A stretch of DNA of 24,517 nt, taken from NCBI GenBank assembly GCA_018668195.1, contig JABITU010000347.1, forward strand, positions 1-24,517. Reading direction: 5' to 3'. Both the position numbers and the translations under genes were made by a program. The stretch comes from Tateyamaria sp. (GTDB taxonomy: Bacteria > Pseudomonadota > Alphaproteobacteria > Rhodobacterales > Rhodobacteraceae). This document shows, one piece after another, positions 1 through 9,469 of the stretch. The notes beneath the pieces are model-generated. The model searched no databases. It was given only the letters and a program-made list of their open reading frames with translations, and was not told the origin of the DNA. The stretch's first letter is position 1, and each line of letters begins with the position of its first letter.

Positions 1-857
1 AGCATGGGGTTGCCTTGCTCGTCCCGAGGCACCTCGCCCGCACGCATGTTTACCTGCAATGCAGGGATAATCAGCTTAGGCATGGCCAGTTGCGCATCAC
101 GTTCCGTGCGGAACTTGATAAATTCATCCCGAGTTTTGCCGCCGCCGACATGAACATTGTCAGCCCTTTGCTCAGCCACAGTGCTTTCCCAAGCGATATC
201 CCGGCCGCCGGGCCCATAGTCGTGGCACATGAAAAGCCGTGTTTCATCTGGCAGCGAAAGCACTTTCTGGATGCTGTCGTATAACTCACCGGCATCCCCG
301 CCCGGAAAATCGGCTCGGGCTGATCCACCATCAGGCATGAAAAGCGTATCGCCGACAAATGCAACATCGCCCATCACATGCACCATACAAGCCGGGGTAT
401 GGCCCGGGGTATAAACTGCCACAGCCTGCATGTTCCCGACCATATAAGTGTCGCCATCCTTGAACAGTGCGTCAAATTGCGATCCATCACGCTGAAACTC
501 GGTCCCCTCGTTAAAAACTTTGCCAAAGGTTTCCTGAATGACCATGATCTTTTCGCCGACGCCCACCTTGCCACCCAATTTCTGCTGAATGTAGGGCGCT
601 GCACTTAGGTGATCGGCGTGCACGTGGGTTTCAATGATCCAATCCAACACCATGCCCCTGCTCTGGATCTCTTGGATCAACAGGTCGGCATGCACAGAAG
701 TGATACGACCCGCCGCATAGTCGATGTCCATCACGCAATCCACAATTGCACAATGGTTGCTGGTCGGATCCTTCACGATATAGCTGATGGTGTTGGTGAC
801 ATCGTCAAAATGCGCCGAAATCTCGGGCCTTATGTTCAAATCAAGAGGGTATTTCAT
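1..857 (-). CDS. blh: Persulfide dioxygenase-like MBL-fold hydrolase (Blh/ETHE1 type), 3' end cut by window edge
   Basis: The reading frame opens at an ATG at 857 with the Shine-Dalgarno GGGAGA about 6 nt upstream, and stays open to base 1: 285 codons, with probably only a few C-terminal residues missing. The metallo-beta-lactamase motif THVHADH gives His78, His80, Asp82 and His83. PGHTP supplies His153, VGDTLF supplies Asp170 and MCHDYG supplies His212. In ETHE1 enzymes two histidines and one aspartate hold a single iron that oxidises glutathione persulfide to sulfite; His78, His153 and Asp170 are the likely equivalents. It is the last visible gene of an operon, 14 nt after the DUF6691 gene, with two YeeE/YedE-type half-transporters and a Crp/Fnr regulator upstream. 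That context matches Blh (beta-lactamase-like hydrolase) of BigR-type sulfide detoxification operons. A glyoxalase II-like role is less likely given these neighbours. No rhodanese domain is visible. Role is inferred; family is confident. Confidence 0.88.
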   Translation of the reverse strand, partial: MKYPLDLNIRPEISAHFDDVTNTISYIVKDPTSNHCAIVDCVMDIDYAAGRITSVHADLLIQEIQSRGMVLDWIIETHVHADHLSAAPYIQQKLGGKVGVGEKIMVIQETFGKVFNEGTEFQRDGSQFDALFKDGDTYMVGNMQAVAVYTPGHTPACMVHVMGDVAFVGDTLFMPDGGSARADFPGGDAGELYDSIQKVLSLPDETRLFMCHDYGPGGRDIAWESTVAEQRADNVHVGGGKTRDEFIKFRTERDAQLAMPKLIIPALQVNMRAGEVPRDEQGNPM

Positions 858-871
858 ATTTTTCTCCCATC

Positions 872-1309
872 TCAGGCGGAGGCCGTCAGGCGCGAGACCA
901 GCGTCACCAAAAACACCTTGGCAAAGAATATCCCCGCCAGCAATGCTGCAACGAAAATCAAGACCTCAGTCTTGCCTGTTCCTATGGCGGGCAACGCTCC
1001 GCCCGGACAGAACCCTGCGATGCCCCAACCCAGTCCAAACAGTGCCGATCCGCCGACCAGAGGAAGATCAAGCGCTTGGTCGGATGGCAGATGAAACCGC
1101 GCGCCCAGTATCGGGGCGGGCTGTTTCAGCACAACACGATATCCGATAAAGGTAACAATCAGTGCGCCCCCCATCACAAAGGCCAACGACGGATCCCAAG
1201 TGCCTGCCAAATCGAAGAAATTCAGCACCTTGGCCGGATTGGCCATGCCCGAGATCGAAATGCCAACGCCAAAGATCAGGCCGACGAAATATACAGAAAT
1301 CAACCGCAT
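872..1309 (-). CDS. DUF6691/YeeE-YedE family inner-membrane sulfur transporter half
   Basis: A protein of 145 residues, almost entirely hydrophobic, with about four membrane segments. The GFCPGGALPAIGTG loop carries the single cysteine typical of the second of two paired short YeeE/YedE proteins (PmpB-like). The ATG at 1309 is preferred over the adjacent GTG at 1312 because GGAGG sits 7 nt before it; that SD lies inside the last Ile-Gly-Gly codons of the upstream yeeE gene, so translation is probably coupled. Full-length YeeE/YedE (TsuA) proteins import thiosulfate through conserved cysteines. Here the function appears split over this protein and the preceding one, the usual arrangement in alphaproteobacterial sulfur operons. 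Substrate (thiosulfate or another sulfane-sulfur species) is inferred from family and neighbours only. Confidence 0.85.
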   Translation of the reverse strand: MRLISVYFVGLIFGVGISISGMANPAKVLNFFDLAGTWDPSLAFVMGGALIVTFIGYRVVLKQPAPILGARFHLPSDQALDLPLVGGSALFGLGWGIAGFCPGGALPAIGTGKTEVLIFVAALLAGIFFAKVFLVTLVSRLTASA

Positions 1310-1312
1310 CAC

Positions 1313-1750
1313 CTATCCTCCGATCACATGACGAATGATGAAAACGGTCATCCCAGTTGTCACCATGAATATCAGCGTCGCCACGATGGATCGCCAAGAC
1401 AGTCGCGCAATGCCGCAAACCCCATGCCCGGACGTACAGCCGGATCCAAGTGTCACACCAATGCCAACGATAAGCCCGCCCGCGATCAGCATCGGTGACG
1501 AGATCGGCACTTGGACTTCAGGCATTTGCCCTGTGAGCGCATACACGATCAGCGGGCCGGTAATCATCCCGGCCAGCAAAACGGCACGCCATGTAAATTC
1601 GGACGTACTCGCAGGCCGGATCAATCCCGCGACAACGCCCGTCGCTCCCATGATGCGCCCCGTCGTGGCCATGAGCAACACAGCAGAAAGACCAATCAAA
1701 AGCCCGCCCACAAGCGATTGCATAGGGGTAAAAACTGTTTCCATGATCAT
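1313..1750 (-). CDS. YeeE/YedE family inner-membrane sulfur transporter half
   Basis: About 145 residues with roughly four hydrophobic segments. The signature GSGCTSGHGVCGIARLS near residues 90-110 carries the paired cysteines characteristic of YeeE/YedE proteins and is the likely sulfur-relay site. Three in-frame ATGs lie at 1759, 1750 and 1744. I chose 1750 because it makes an exact ATGA overlap with the stop of the upstream DUF2892 gene; 1744 is equally possible, since many relatives begin MET-F-T-P. No clear Shine-Dalgarno precedes any of them, which fits translational coupling. Its stop TAG directly abuts the start of the DUF6691 gene. Together the two short proteins should form the equivalent of one long YeeE transporter, moving thiosulfate or persulfide sulfur across the inner membrane. 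Confidence 0.86.
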   Translation of the reverse strand: MIMETVFTPMQSLVGGLLIGLSAVLLMATTGRIMGATGVVAGLIRPASTSEFTWRAVLLAGMITGPLIVYALTGQMPEVQVPISSPMLIAGGLIVGIGVTLGSGCTSGHGVCGIARLSWRSIVATLIFMVTTGMTVFIIRHVIGG

Positions 1751-1959
1751 GATTTGCATGTTCGAAAGCCCAGCAAACGGTAAAGCGGACAGAATTTCGT
1801 AGCTGCTGTTGCAATCAATACGGTGCCAACCAGAATGACGATCCGCGTCGACGCGGTCGTATGGAACACCGCCGGACCAACTCGGACCGTTAAAGCCAGC
1901 AAAACCATACCCAAAACGATGCGCAATGCTCGGTCGAAAGTTCCCAAATTCGATGTCAT
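1747..1959 (-). CDS. DUF2892 (YgaP transmembrane-domain-like) small membrane protein
   Basis: A 70-residue protein starting MTSNLGTFDR, with two hydrophobic helices (about residues 10-30 and 37-54) and an FCPLYRLLGF motif at the C-terminal end, the hallmark of DUF2892. The ATG at 1959 is preferred over an in-frame GTG at 1980 because AAGGGA lies 8 nt upstream. In YgaP this domain anchors a rhodanese in the membrane; here it stands alone, as is common next to YeeE/Blh genes. It is the first gene of the sulfur operon, immediately downstream of the candidate operator at 2000-2034, and overlaps the next gene by ATGA. A role in handling membrane sulfane sulfur is inferred from context. Confidence 0.8.
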   Translation of the reverse strand: MTSNLGTFDRALRIVLGMVLLALTVRVGPAVFHTTASTRIVILVGTVLIATAATKFCPLYRLLGFRTCKS

Positions 1960-1999
1960 TCTGACGGTTCCCTTTATCACAGCTTGCCGGACCCTAATG

Positions 2000-2034
2000 T
2001 ATCACCCCATCAACTTTGGTGATAATGTCACCAA
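2000..2034 (-). promoter_or_regulatory. Inverted-repeat operator ahead of the sulfur operon
   Basis: TTGGTGA (2016-2022), five bases, then TCACCAA (2028-2034) form a perfect 7-bp inverted repeat. A third half-site, TATCACC at 2000-2006, pairs perfectly with GGTGATA at 2018-2024, giving a second overlapping repeat. The block lies in the 88-nt gap between the regulator gene and the start of the DUF2892 gene. The GTGA core is CRP-like (TGTGA) rather than FNR-like (TTGAT), which agrees with the Arg-Glu..Ser-Arg recognition helix of the neighbouring regulator. Binding by that regulator is inferred. Confidence 0.6.
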
Positions 2035-2047
2035 GCACAAAAGTTTT

Positions 2048-2749
2048 TTAGGTTTCCAAACCGACAAGACGCTCAAGCGCGCCCTGATCCCGAAATCGCA
2101 CCACACCCCGCGCCTGTTCTATCCAGCCTCGGCGCTGAAATTCCTGTAAGTGGCGCGAGATTACCTCGCGTGCAGTGCCCAATTCGACAGACAGTTTCTG
2201 ATGAGTTGTTTGAACCGCAGCGCCCCCATCTGATAAATCAATAAGCTTTTGCGCCAGCCGCACATCTATCCGCTGAAATGCGACTTCGTCTACCATTCGG
2301 AAAAGATCAGTTATCCGCTTCGAAAATGCAGCAAAGACAAAGTCACGAAACGGTTTGGATTGTGCGACAAGATCATCGAACACGACGCGCGGAACCGCTG
2401 CAGCCTTCACCGCCGTCTCGGCAAGACCTGCGGCGGAATAGTCATCATAAGCCAGCAAGCATGCCGTGGTCAAAACACAGGATTGGCCTGCATAAATGCG
2501 GTACAAAACAATCTCATGACCCGTGTCCGAAATCTGTTGCACCCGCACCGTGCCATCCAGAAGAAACAACATATTTTCAGGTGAATGTCCGGGGCCAAAG
2601 ATCATCGACATTTCAGGGACAGTGATAATCGCACTGCGGTCCGTAAGCAGAGCTTTTGTCTCCGCGTCGAGCCGAGCCAGCCCAGGGAAACGTTCCACCC
2701 AATCTGTTGCAAGGTCGTTTGTGATCAATGTACCCCTTTGTTCTAACAT
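2048..2749 (-). CDS. Crp/Fnr family transcriptional regulator with cysteine pair in sensor domain
   Basis: A 233-residue regulator. The N-terminal beta-roll (about residues 20-125) contains FLLDGTVRVQQISDTGHEIVLYRIYAGQSCVLTTACLLA. The C-terminal winged helix has the recognition segment LSVELGTAREVISRHLQEFQRRGWI at 186-210. Where E. coli CRP has its cAMP-binding GELGLF...RS sequence, this protein has Cys91 and Cys97 (SCVLTTAC) and lacks the cAMP-contacting arginine, so it should not bind cAMP. No Fnr-type N-terminal Fe-S cysteine cluster is present. Recognition residues Arg194, Glu195, Ser198 and Arg199 suggest a GTGA-type half-site. It is upstream of and co-directional with the sulfur operon. 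The ATG at 2749 has no Shine-Dalgarno; a TTG at 2728 (codon 8) is preceded by AAAGGGG and may be the real start. Thiol or persulfide sensing is inference. Confidence 0.9.
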   Translation of the reverse strand: MLEQRGTLITNDLATDWVERFPGLARLDAETKALLTDRSAIITVPEMSMIFGPGHSPENMLFLLDGTVRVQQISDTGHEIVLYRIYAGQSCVLTTACLLAYDDYSAAGLAETAVKAAAVPRVVFDDLVAQSKPFRDFVFAAFSKRITDLFRMVDEVAFQRIDVRLAQKLIDLSDGGAAVQTTHQKLSVELGTAREVISRHLQEFQRRGWIEQARGVVRFRDQGALERLVGLET

Positions 2750-2853
2750 TCAGCCAACAGCGTCTCTGTGTCCAGAAGAACATCTGCGGCCTTCCAAGCA
2801 AAGTGCCTTTGGGGCTTGTCATATGCAGGGTTGCGCTGCCCCATTGTTCAAAT

Positions 2854-4254
2854 TCAAGAGGCCAACGATGGAAGCCAAAGCACGATCGAGGGGAAAGCAA
2901 CCAACAAGGCAATCGTGACGGCATCAGCGATGAAAAAGGGCGTAACGCCACGAAACACATCCTGCACGCTCAGGTCATCACGCACGCCTGCCACGACAAA
3001 ACAGTTTAAGCCAATTGGTGGCGTGATTAGACAAAACTCAGCCATCTTAACCACCAGTATCCCGAACCAGATTGCACACATTGGGCCGGACATTCCAAAT
3101 GTGCTGTCGGCGGCGCTGACAAACTCACCACCGTTCAGCGCCATGATCGCCGGATAGACAACAGGCAAAGTCAAAAGCAGCATGCCAATCGCATCCATGA
3201 ACATCCCTAGCACAGCGTAGGCCAACAGGATGCATACAAGGATCAGCATTGGGGAAACGGTCAACGAGATGATCCAATCCGAGAACGCGCCCGGCAGGTC
3301 AGCGAACCCCAAAAACCGCACGTAGATCAAAACGCCCCAGATGATAGTAAAGATCATAACCGTTAGCTTGGCCGTTTCAATCAGTGCGTCCTTAAGCTCG
3401 CGGAAGCGCATGCCCTGATACAGTGCCATGAGGAAAACGATAAATGCGCCGACCGCGCCGCCCTCGGTCGGGGTGCCCCAAGCGTCACCAAACGGGTTGT
3501 AGACAAAAAAGATGATGATCACGACCACCGCCACAATGGGCATGGCGGGGGGCAACGAAACCAAACGCTCTTTCCACGTAAAGCCACTGACCGGTGGCCC
3601 TACGTTCTTCCAGATCATAGCGATCCCAATGATCATTGCAGCATAGACCAGTGCGGAAAACGCCCCCGGAATAAAGCCAGCAAGCAGTAGCTTGCCGACG
3701 TCCTGTTCCACAATGATAGCGTAAATGACTAAAATGGCCGAAGGTGGGATCAATGAGGCAAGCGTGCCACCCGCCGCAACAACACCGGCCGCAAACTGCT
3801 TGTTATAACCAACCTTGAGCATCTCTGGGATTGCGATCCGGGCAAAAACCGCGGCCGTGGCCACTGATGCGCCCGACACGGCCGCAAAACCTGCCGTCGC
3901 AAACACGGTTGAGACAGCAAGCCCGCCGGGCACCCAGGCGATCCAACGCTTGGCGGCCTCGAACAGAGCAGTCGTCAGGCGGGCATGATACGCAAGATAG
4001 CCAATCAGGATAAAGGTCGGGATCAACGACAATGCATGCGAGGATACCTTGGAATGAGGCACCTGACCCGCAACTTTTACGCTGATTTCAAGCGATTTGA
4101 CAAAGCGTTCAGGTGCATAGTCGAACCCATTCCAGCGCAGCCAGACCAGACCCAAAAAACCCGCAAGGCCCGCAGCAAAAGCCACGCGCATACCCAAAAA
4201 CACCAAAGCCAGCATTCCGCCTGTGGTCCACAAACCAATTGCAATCGGATCCAT
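2854..4254 (-). CDS. dctM: TRAP transporter large permease (DctM)
   Basis: A 466-residue, very hydrophobic protein with about 12 membrane segments, matching the usual size of DctM subunits. Family features include PTFILIGYLAYHA, the GGTLASLIPPSAILVIYAIIVEQDVGKLLLAGFIPG block and an LGMFMDAIGMLLLTLPVVYP segment. I chose the ATG at 4254 (MDPIAIGLW), 13 nt after the dctQ stop with a weak GGTGA upstream. An upstream in-frame ATG at 4281 would overlap dctQ and add nine polar residues that do not look like the family. It carries the sodium-coupled transport path for the substrate delivered by DctP, in complex with DctQ. Last gene of the dctPQM operon; the crp-type regulator starts about 100 nt downstream. 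Substrate cannot be read from this subunit. Confidence 0.95.
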   Translation of the reverse strand: MDPIAIGLWTTGGMLALVFLGMRVAFAAGLAGFLGLVWLRWNGFDYAPERFVKSLEISVKVAGQVPHSKVSSHALSLIPTFILIGYLAYHARLTTALFEAAKRWIAWVPGGLAVSTVFATAGFAAVSGASVATAAVFARIAIPEMLKVGYNKQFAAGVVAAGGTLASLIPPSAILVIYAIIVEQDVGKLLLAGFIPGAFSALVYAAMIIGIAMIWKNVGPPVSGFTWKERLVSLPPAMPIVAVVVIIIFFVYNPFGDAWGTPTEGGAVGAFIVFLMALYQGMRFRELKDALIETAKLTVMIFTIIWGVLIYVRFLGFADLPGAFSDWIISLTVSPMLILVCILLAYAVLGMFMDAIGMLLLTLPVVYPAIMALNGGEFVSAADSTFGMSGPMCAIWFGILVVKMAEFCLITPPIGLNCFVVAGVRDDLSVQDVFRGVTPFFIADAVTIALLVAFPSIVLWLPSLAS

Positions 4255-4267
4255 TAGAAGTTCACCA

Positions 4268-4897
4268 TCATTTGGATCCATCCAAAGCTTTGGCTTCGGC
4301 GCGGGCCTGTGCAGCCACGCTTTGGATCAGAGGAACGGCCACCGGACGTTCTAGATTGAGCCAAAAGGCTCGTGCATAGCCCGCCGCCTGTAACAACAGC
4401 CGCGCGCAAAGCACGGAAAAAGCAACCGGTACGATCAGCTTTGAAGGCCAGATTGGCAAACTTATATCGATTGAACTGTCGCGACTGCACAATGGACGTG
4501 CACAATCGAATGAACGGTCGAAATGCGCCCAAGACCCCCAAACGAGGGCAACAATCAGAAGCAATATCAACAAGATTGAAATCAATTCAAGAAACCAGAG
4601 CAGCCTCCCCTGAGTGGCCCCGATGATGATATCCATCCTGATATGAGCACCATCGCGCTGTACATAAGACACGCCCATAATCGCAATCAGCGGCATTAAA
4701 ATTTCAATCAAATCCACGTAGCCCAGCAGTGGTTTTTCAAAAAATTCACGGCCTGTGACAGAATATGCAGCGAGGAACATCAGCGAAAAAGCGGCCAGTC
4801 CACTGAGAAATGCCATGAAACTTTCAACCGGCAGCAAGGCTCGGTCCAATCGGCTCAGCAGGCTGGAATCCTCTAGTACTGTGGATGGGCCGGCCAT
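4268..4897 (-). CDS. dctQ: TRAP transporter small permease (DctQ)
   Basis: A 209-residue membrane protein with four predicted helices, starting near residues 28, 62, 100 and 155. YVQRDGAHIRMDII after the second helix is the classical DctQ signature. ATG at 4897 with AGGAGAC 7 nt upstream. The loop between helices three and four (WAHFDRSFDCARPLCSRDSSIDISLPIWPSK) is longer and more cysteine-rich than I would expect for a DctQ. It bridges the binding protein and DctM in the inner membrane. It lies between dctP and dctM with a 78-nt gap upstream containing a hairpin, and its 3' end sits close to the dctM start, so translation is probably coupled. Confidence 0.92.
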   Translation of the reverse strand: MAGPSTVLEDSSLLSRLDRALLPVESFMAFLSGLAAFSLMFLAAYSVTGREFFEKPLLGYVDLIEILMPLIAIMGVSYVQRDGAHIRMDIIIGATQGRLLWFLELISILLILLLIVALVWGSWAHFDRSFDCARPLCSRDSSIDISLPIWPSKLIVPVAFSVLCARLLLQAAGYARAFWLNLERPVAVPLIQSVAAQARAEAKALDGSK

Positions 4898-4936
4898 GTT
4901 TTATGTCTCCTGTTTGCGTCGAAACATGACGCAGCC

Positions 4937-4956
4937 GGGCAGGAACAACCCTGCCC
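4937..4956 (-). other. dctP-dctQ intercistronic hairpin
   Basis: GGGCAGG (4937-4943) and CCTGCCC (4950-4956) form a perfect 7-bp stem with a 6-base loop, 20 nt after the dctP stop. No T-run follows on the minus strand, so it looks like an mRNA-stabilising or partial-attenuation element rather than a full terminator. Such hairpins commonly keep binding-protein transcripts more abundant than permease transcripts; that role is inferred here. Confidence 0.55.
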
Positions 4957-4975
4957 AGCCATTGATCACGACAGA

Positions 4976-5992
4976 TCAGCTACCAGATTTTGCATCAGCC
5001 AGCGTTTGAGCGACCAGATCGTACAGCTCTTGACCAGGCAGGCCTTGAGCTTCCATGTCTGCGATCCATTTATCACGGATCGGATCAGCAGCCTTTGCAC
5101 GGAATTCCGCGATGACGTCGTCGGCTATCTCGACCTTGGCCACGCCTTTTTCAGCAAGCACAGTGTCCCAGCGCGCCAATAATTCAGCGTAGTTTGCCAA
5201 ATAGTGATCCAACGCCTCGGGCACAGAACTGTCGAGGGCGGTGCGATGGTCATCGCTAAGGCTGTCATAGGCATCGATGTTCACGACGACGGGGCAATTC
5301 ACCGTGCCAGGGTTCAGGTTTGCCGTCCACCAGTCAGCCTGGTTGATCGTGCCAAATGACAGATGTGCGTGCTGCGCAAAGGCGACCGTGTCCACAACGC
5401 CCGATTCCATCGCCTGGTATGCTTCGGTTGCAGTCACTGACGTGGGAACGCCGCCCACCGCAGAAAACGCGTTGCCGATGCCGCCTGTAGCACGAACCCG
5501 CATGCCTTCGAAATCAGAAAGGTCATCGCGTGGTTCGCCTGTACCAACCAAGTTGTACTGGGGCATGGGCGACGTCATCAAAAGCTTGGCGTTCCACTGT
5601 GCCATCTCTTCAGCGGCCGCAGGGTGGTTGTAGACAGCCGCGGAAACAGCGACTTCCTGATCCAGGTTTTCAACCCCGAGGAATGGCAGTTCCAGCACGG
5701 TGATGACGCGGTTTTTATCGCGGTGATAGCCTGCGCAGAATTGGGCCATCTCGAACGCGCCGATGCTGATCCCGTCCAGATTTTCACGGTTTTTGGAAAG
5801 ACCACCATAGCTGATGTTTAGAGTGAATTCACCGTTTGTCTTTTCTGACAACAGCTCGGCGAGTTTCTCTACGTGTTCGGTAAATGCGCGGCGTTTTCCC
5901 CACACCGATACGTTCCATTCGGTGGCAGCAGCCTCTAGCGCAAAAGTACAGGTCATGGCGCCAGCAAGTGCGCCGAGTGCGTATTTATTCAT
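4976..5992 (-). CDS. dctP: TRAP transporter periplasmic substrate-binding protein (DctP family)
   Basis: A 338-residue protein, normal for the family. The N-terminus MNKYALGALAGAMTCTFALEAAA is a Sec signal peptide with probable cleavage after Ala-Ala-Ala near residue 23. Family features are GGLSKNRENLDGISIGAFEMAQF (63-85), the FEGMRVRATGG block (161-171) holding the arginine that normally clamps the substrate carboxylate, and AYQAMESGVVDTV. Start at the ATG 5992, with GGGAGA 7 nt upstream; an upstream in-frame start at 6013 would lie before this RBS. First gene of dctPQM. It should capture an organic acid in the periplasm and deliver it to DctQM. The acid is unknown: no catabolic gene is in the operon, and the only divergent neighbour is a carboxymuconolactone decarboxylase-family gene. 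Confidence 0.93.
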   Translation of the reverse strand: MNKYALGALAGAMTCTFALEAAATEWNVSVWGKRRAFTEHVEKLAELLSEKTNGEFTLNISYGGLSKNRENLDGISIGAFEMAQFCAGYHRDKNRVITVLELPFLGVENLDQEVAVSAAVYNHPAAAEEMAQWNAKLLMTSPMPQYNLVGTGEPRDDLSDFEGMRVRATGGIGNAFSAVGGVPTSVTATEAYQAMESGVVDTVAFAQHAHLSFGTINQADWWTANLNPGTVNCPVVVNIDAYDSLSDDHRTALDSSVPEALDHYLANYAELLARWDTVLAEKGVAKVEIADDVIAEFRAKAADPIRDKWIADMEAQGLPGQELYDLVAQTLADAKSGS

Positions 5993-6013
5993 CCTATATC
6001 TCCCTAGGTGCAA

Positions 6014-6389
6014 GGCGTTCTTCGCCTGCTTGCAGAAAGGTTAGCGCGCGTTTGCCAAACTGCCAAGAGGAACCAGTTGTCTGGCGTGTGCAGACGCGCA
6101 CACATCCACCCGTACAGGTAGAAACGGGCTACCAAAAGATGCCACACCGACTTTGAAAAAAATATCTGCATTGTAAAAATTGTTTAATAAAGCGAAGCTT
6201 GTCGTATAATTTCTATTCGTCGGCCTTGAGCACATGGCTTGGCTGCAACACGACGCGAGAGACTTCAGACCAAAATCAATATGGATAGCACTAATATTCA
6301 AATGCTTGGTCCGATTCATATATAGCAGTCAAATACGATACGCAGATCACCACGGTATTCACAGCAAAACGATACGGATTTTAAGCATT
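6014..6389. promoter_or_regulatory. Divergent intergenic region between dctP and the CMD-family gene
   Basis: A gap of nearly 400 nt, AT-rich from 6150 to 6380, with no convincing gene. On the plus strand TATAAT (6205-6210) is a good -10 with a poor TTTAAT -35. On the minus strand TTAAAC and TATTTT, 17 nt apart between about 6160 and 6190, could drive dctP. Two direct copies of ACGATACG lie at 6335-6342 and 6369-6376, close to the plus-strand start codon. Promoter calls are by eye. Confidence 0.35.
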
Positions 6390-6779
6390 ATGAGCCTCTT
6401 CGATGAAGACCTGTTTCAAAAGGGAATCGCACAGCGAAAATCGTCGCTCGGCGGCGATTACGTGCAAAGCAATCTTGATGCTGCTGATGCATTCAACCGC
6501 CCCTTTCAAGAGGCTATGACGGCTTGGTGTTGGGGCTTTGGCTGGGGCGACACGGCACTGGACGCAAAGACCCGCAGCTTGATGAACCTTTCAATGATCG
6601 GTGCATTGGGAAAGATGCAGGAATGGGAATTGCACTGCAATGGTGCCATAAACAACGGCTGCACTGTCGAGGAAATTCGTGCCGCAGTGCACATAGTGGC
6701 CATTTATTGCGGTGTCCCACAAGGTCTGGAGTGTTTTCGCGGAGCCCGCAAAGTTTTGACTGAGCGAGGGCTACTTTGA
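6390..6779 (+). CDS. Carboxymuconolactone decarboxylase (CMD/AhpD-fold) family protein
   Basis: A 129-residue single-domain protein, the standard length for stand-alone CMD proteins. The core FNRPFQEAMTAWCWGFGWGDTALDAKTRSLMNLSMIGALGKMQEWELHCNGAINNGCTVEEIRAAVHIVAIYCGVPQGLECFRGAR matches the family (PF02627) throughout, including His82 and the NNG turn. The AhpD CxxC active site is absent, so peroxidase-partner activity is unlikely. The frame is open further upstream, but the family N-terminus begins at MSLFDEDLFQKG, so the ATG at 6390 is used; no good Shine-Dalgarno is visible. True gamma-carboxymuconolactone decarboxylases act in the protocatechuate pathway, but many single-gene members have unknown function, and no other pathway gene is here. 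Divergent from the TRAP operon and 358 nt upstream of acs. Confidence 0.88.
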   Translation: MSLFDEDLFQKGIAQRKSSLGGDYVQSNLDAADAFNRPFQEAMTAWCWGFGWGDTALDAKTRSLMNLSMIGALGKMQEWELHCNGAINNGCTVEEIRAAVHIVAIYCGVPQGLECFRGARKVLTERGLL

Positions 6780-7137
6780 TTCTATAAAATGGGGTACAGG
6801 GCAGGCGAACGCGCCGATTTAAGGTGATATATTGGCGCGAACATGTTGCAAAGGCCGCCATTCGGTCAAAACTATCGCGTCAAATGTTTACAAACAACCA
6901 ACTGATACCAATGTACTTTTACTAAGGTTTTTAAATTATTTACAAGCCGTTCAAAAATATCGCAAAAAGTTAACAGCGAAATCTATTTATTCCAGCGATT
7001 TATTCCATTCTTTTCAGGCACTGATATTATCGCCTCATCAGACGAGAGCCGTGCGACGACTATTTACCCCCTCAGGGTATTGCCTGTTGTGTCGTGATAC
7101 TCCAACCAAAACCTGAAAGATTACCAAAGGTACCTGC
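6780..7137 (+). promoter_or_regulatory. Upstream region of acetyl-CoA synthetase, non-coding
   Basis: AT-rich 358-nt gap between the CMD gene and acs. No convincing gene: the open frame over 6832-7116 has no family character and is low-complexity. GCGCC near 6810 and GGCGC near 6835 could pair over an 18-base loop as a weak terminator for the CMD gene. A short TACCC/GGGTA hairpin lies near 7067-7081. The AT-rich stretch 6880-7020 probably contains the acs promoter, but I could not single out a convincing -35/-10 pair. Confidence 0.35.
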
Positions 7138-9090
<1,953 letters not shown>

Positions 9091-9139
9091 CAGCATCTGG
9101 GGCAAGATCAAACAGGCTTAGCGATCCATTATCGTGTGG

Positions 9140-9160
9140 CCAGCGCTCTTTGAGTGCTGG
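9140..9160 (+). terminator. Candidate acs terminator hairpin
   Basis: CCAGCGCT (9140-9147) pairs with AGTGCTGG (9153-9160) around the loop CTTTG, an 8-bp stem with one G-U pair, 50 nt after the acs stop. No clean T-run follows, so termination may be weak or factor-assisted. Confidence 0.45.
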
Positions 9161-9469
9161 CGGCTTCTATGACAGAACTCACCAGGAAGTTATGAAACCA
9201 TACTTTGGTTTTCACCGGCCATTTTCGGCGCTCGTTCGATCCTTAACACCCCATAGCGCGACGTCTATGATCGCTCTTGGGCATCCAAACGGCAGCGCAC
9301 AGCAGACTATCGCAGAAAAATCGCGCGCTGATCGTATACTACGACTGTCGAGGCGTGTTGCAGCTGACCATCACAATCGCCGCGTCGAACCATTAAGAGA
9401 AAAATTCTCAGAGGTGATAAGTCGGCTTTTGCTGTTGATTTATTAATCTGAAAGACCCGCCAAACAGAA

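Noticed and set aside
6832..7116. Plus-strand open frame of about 94 codons upstream of acs
   Set aside because: AT-rich, no family character, no RBS; it covers the likely acs promoter.
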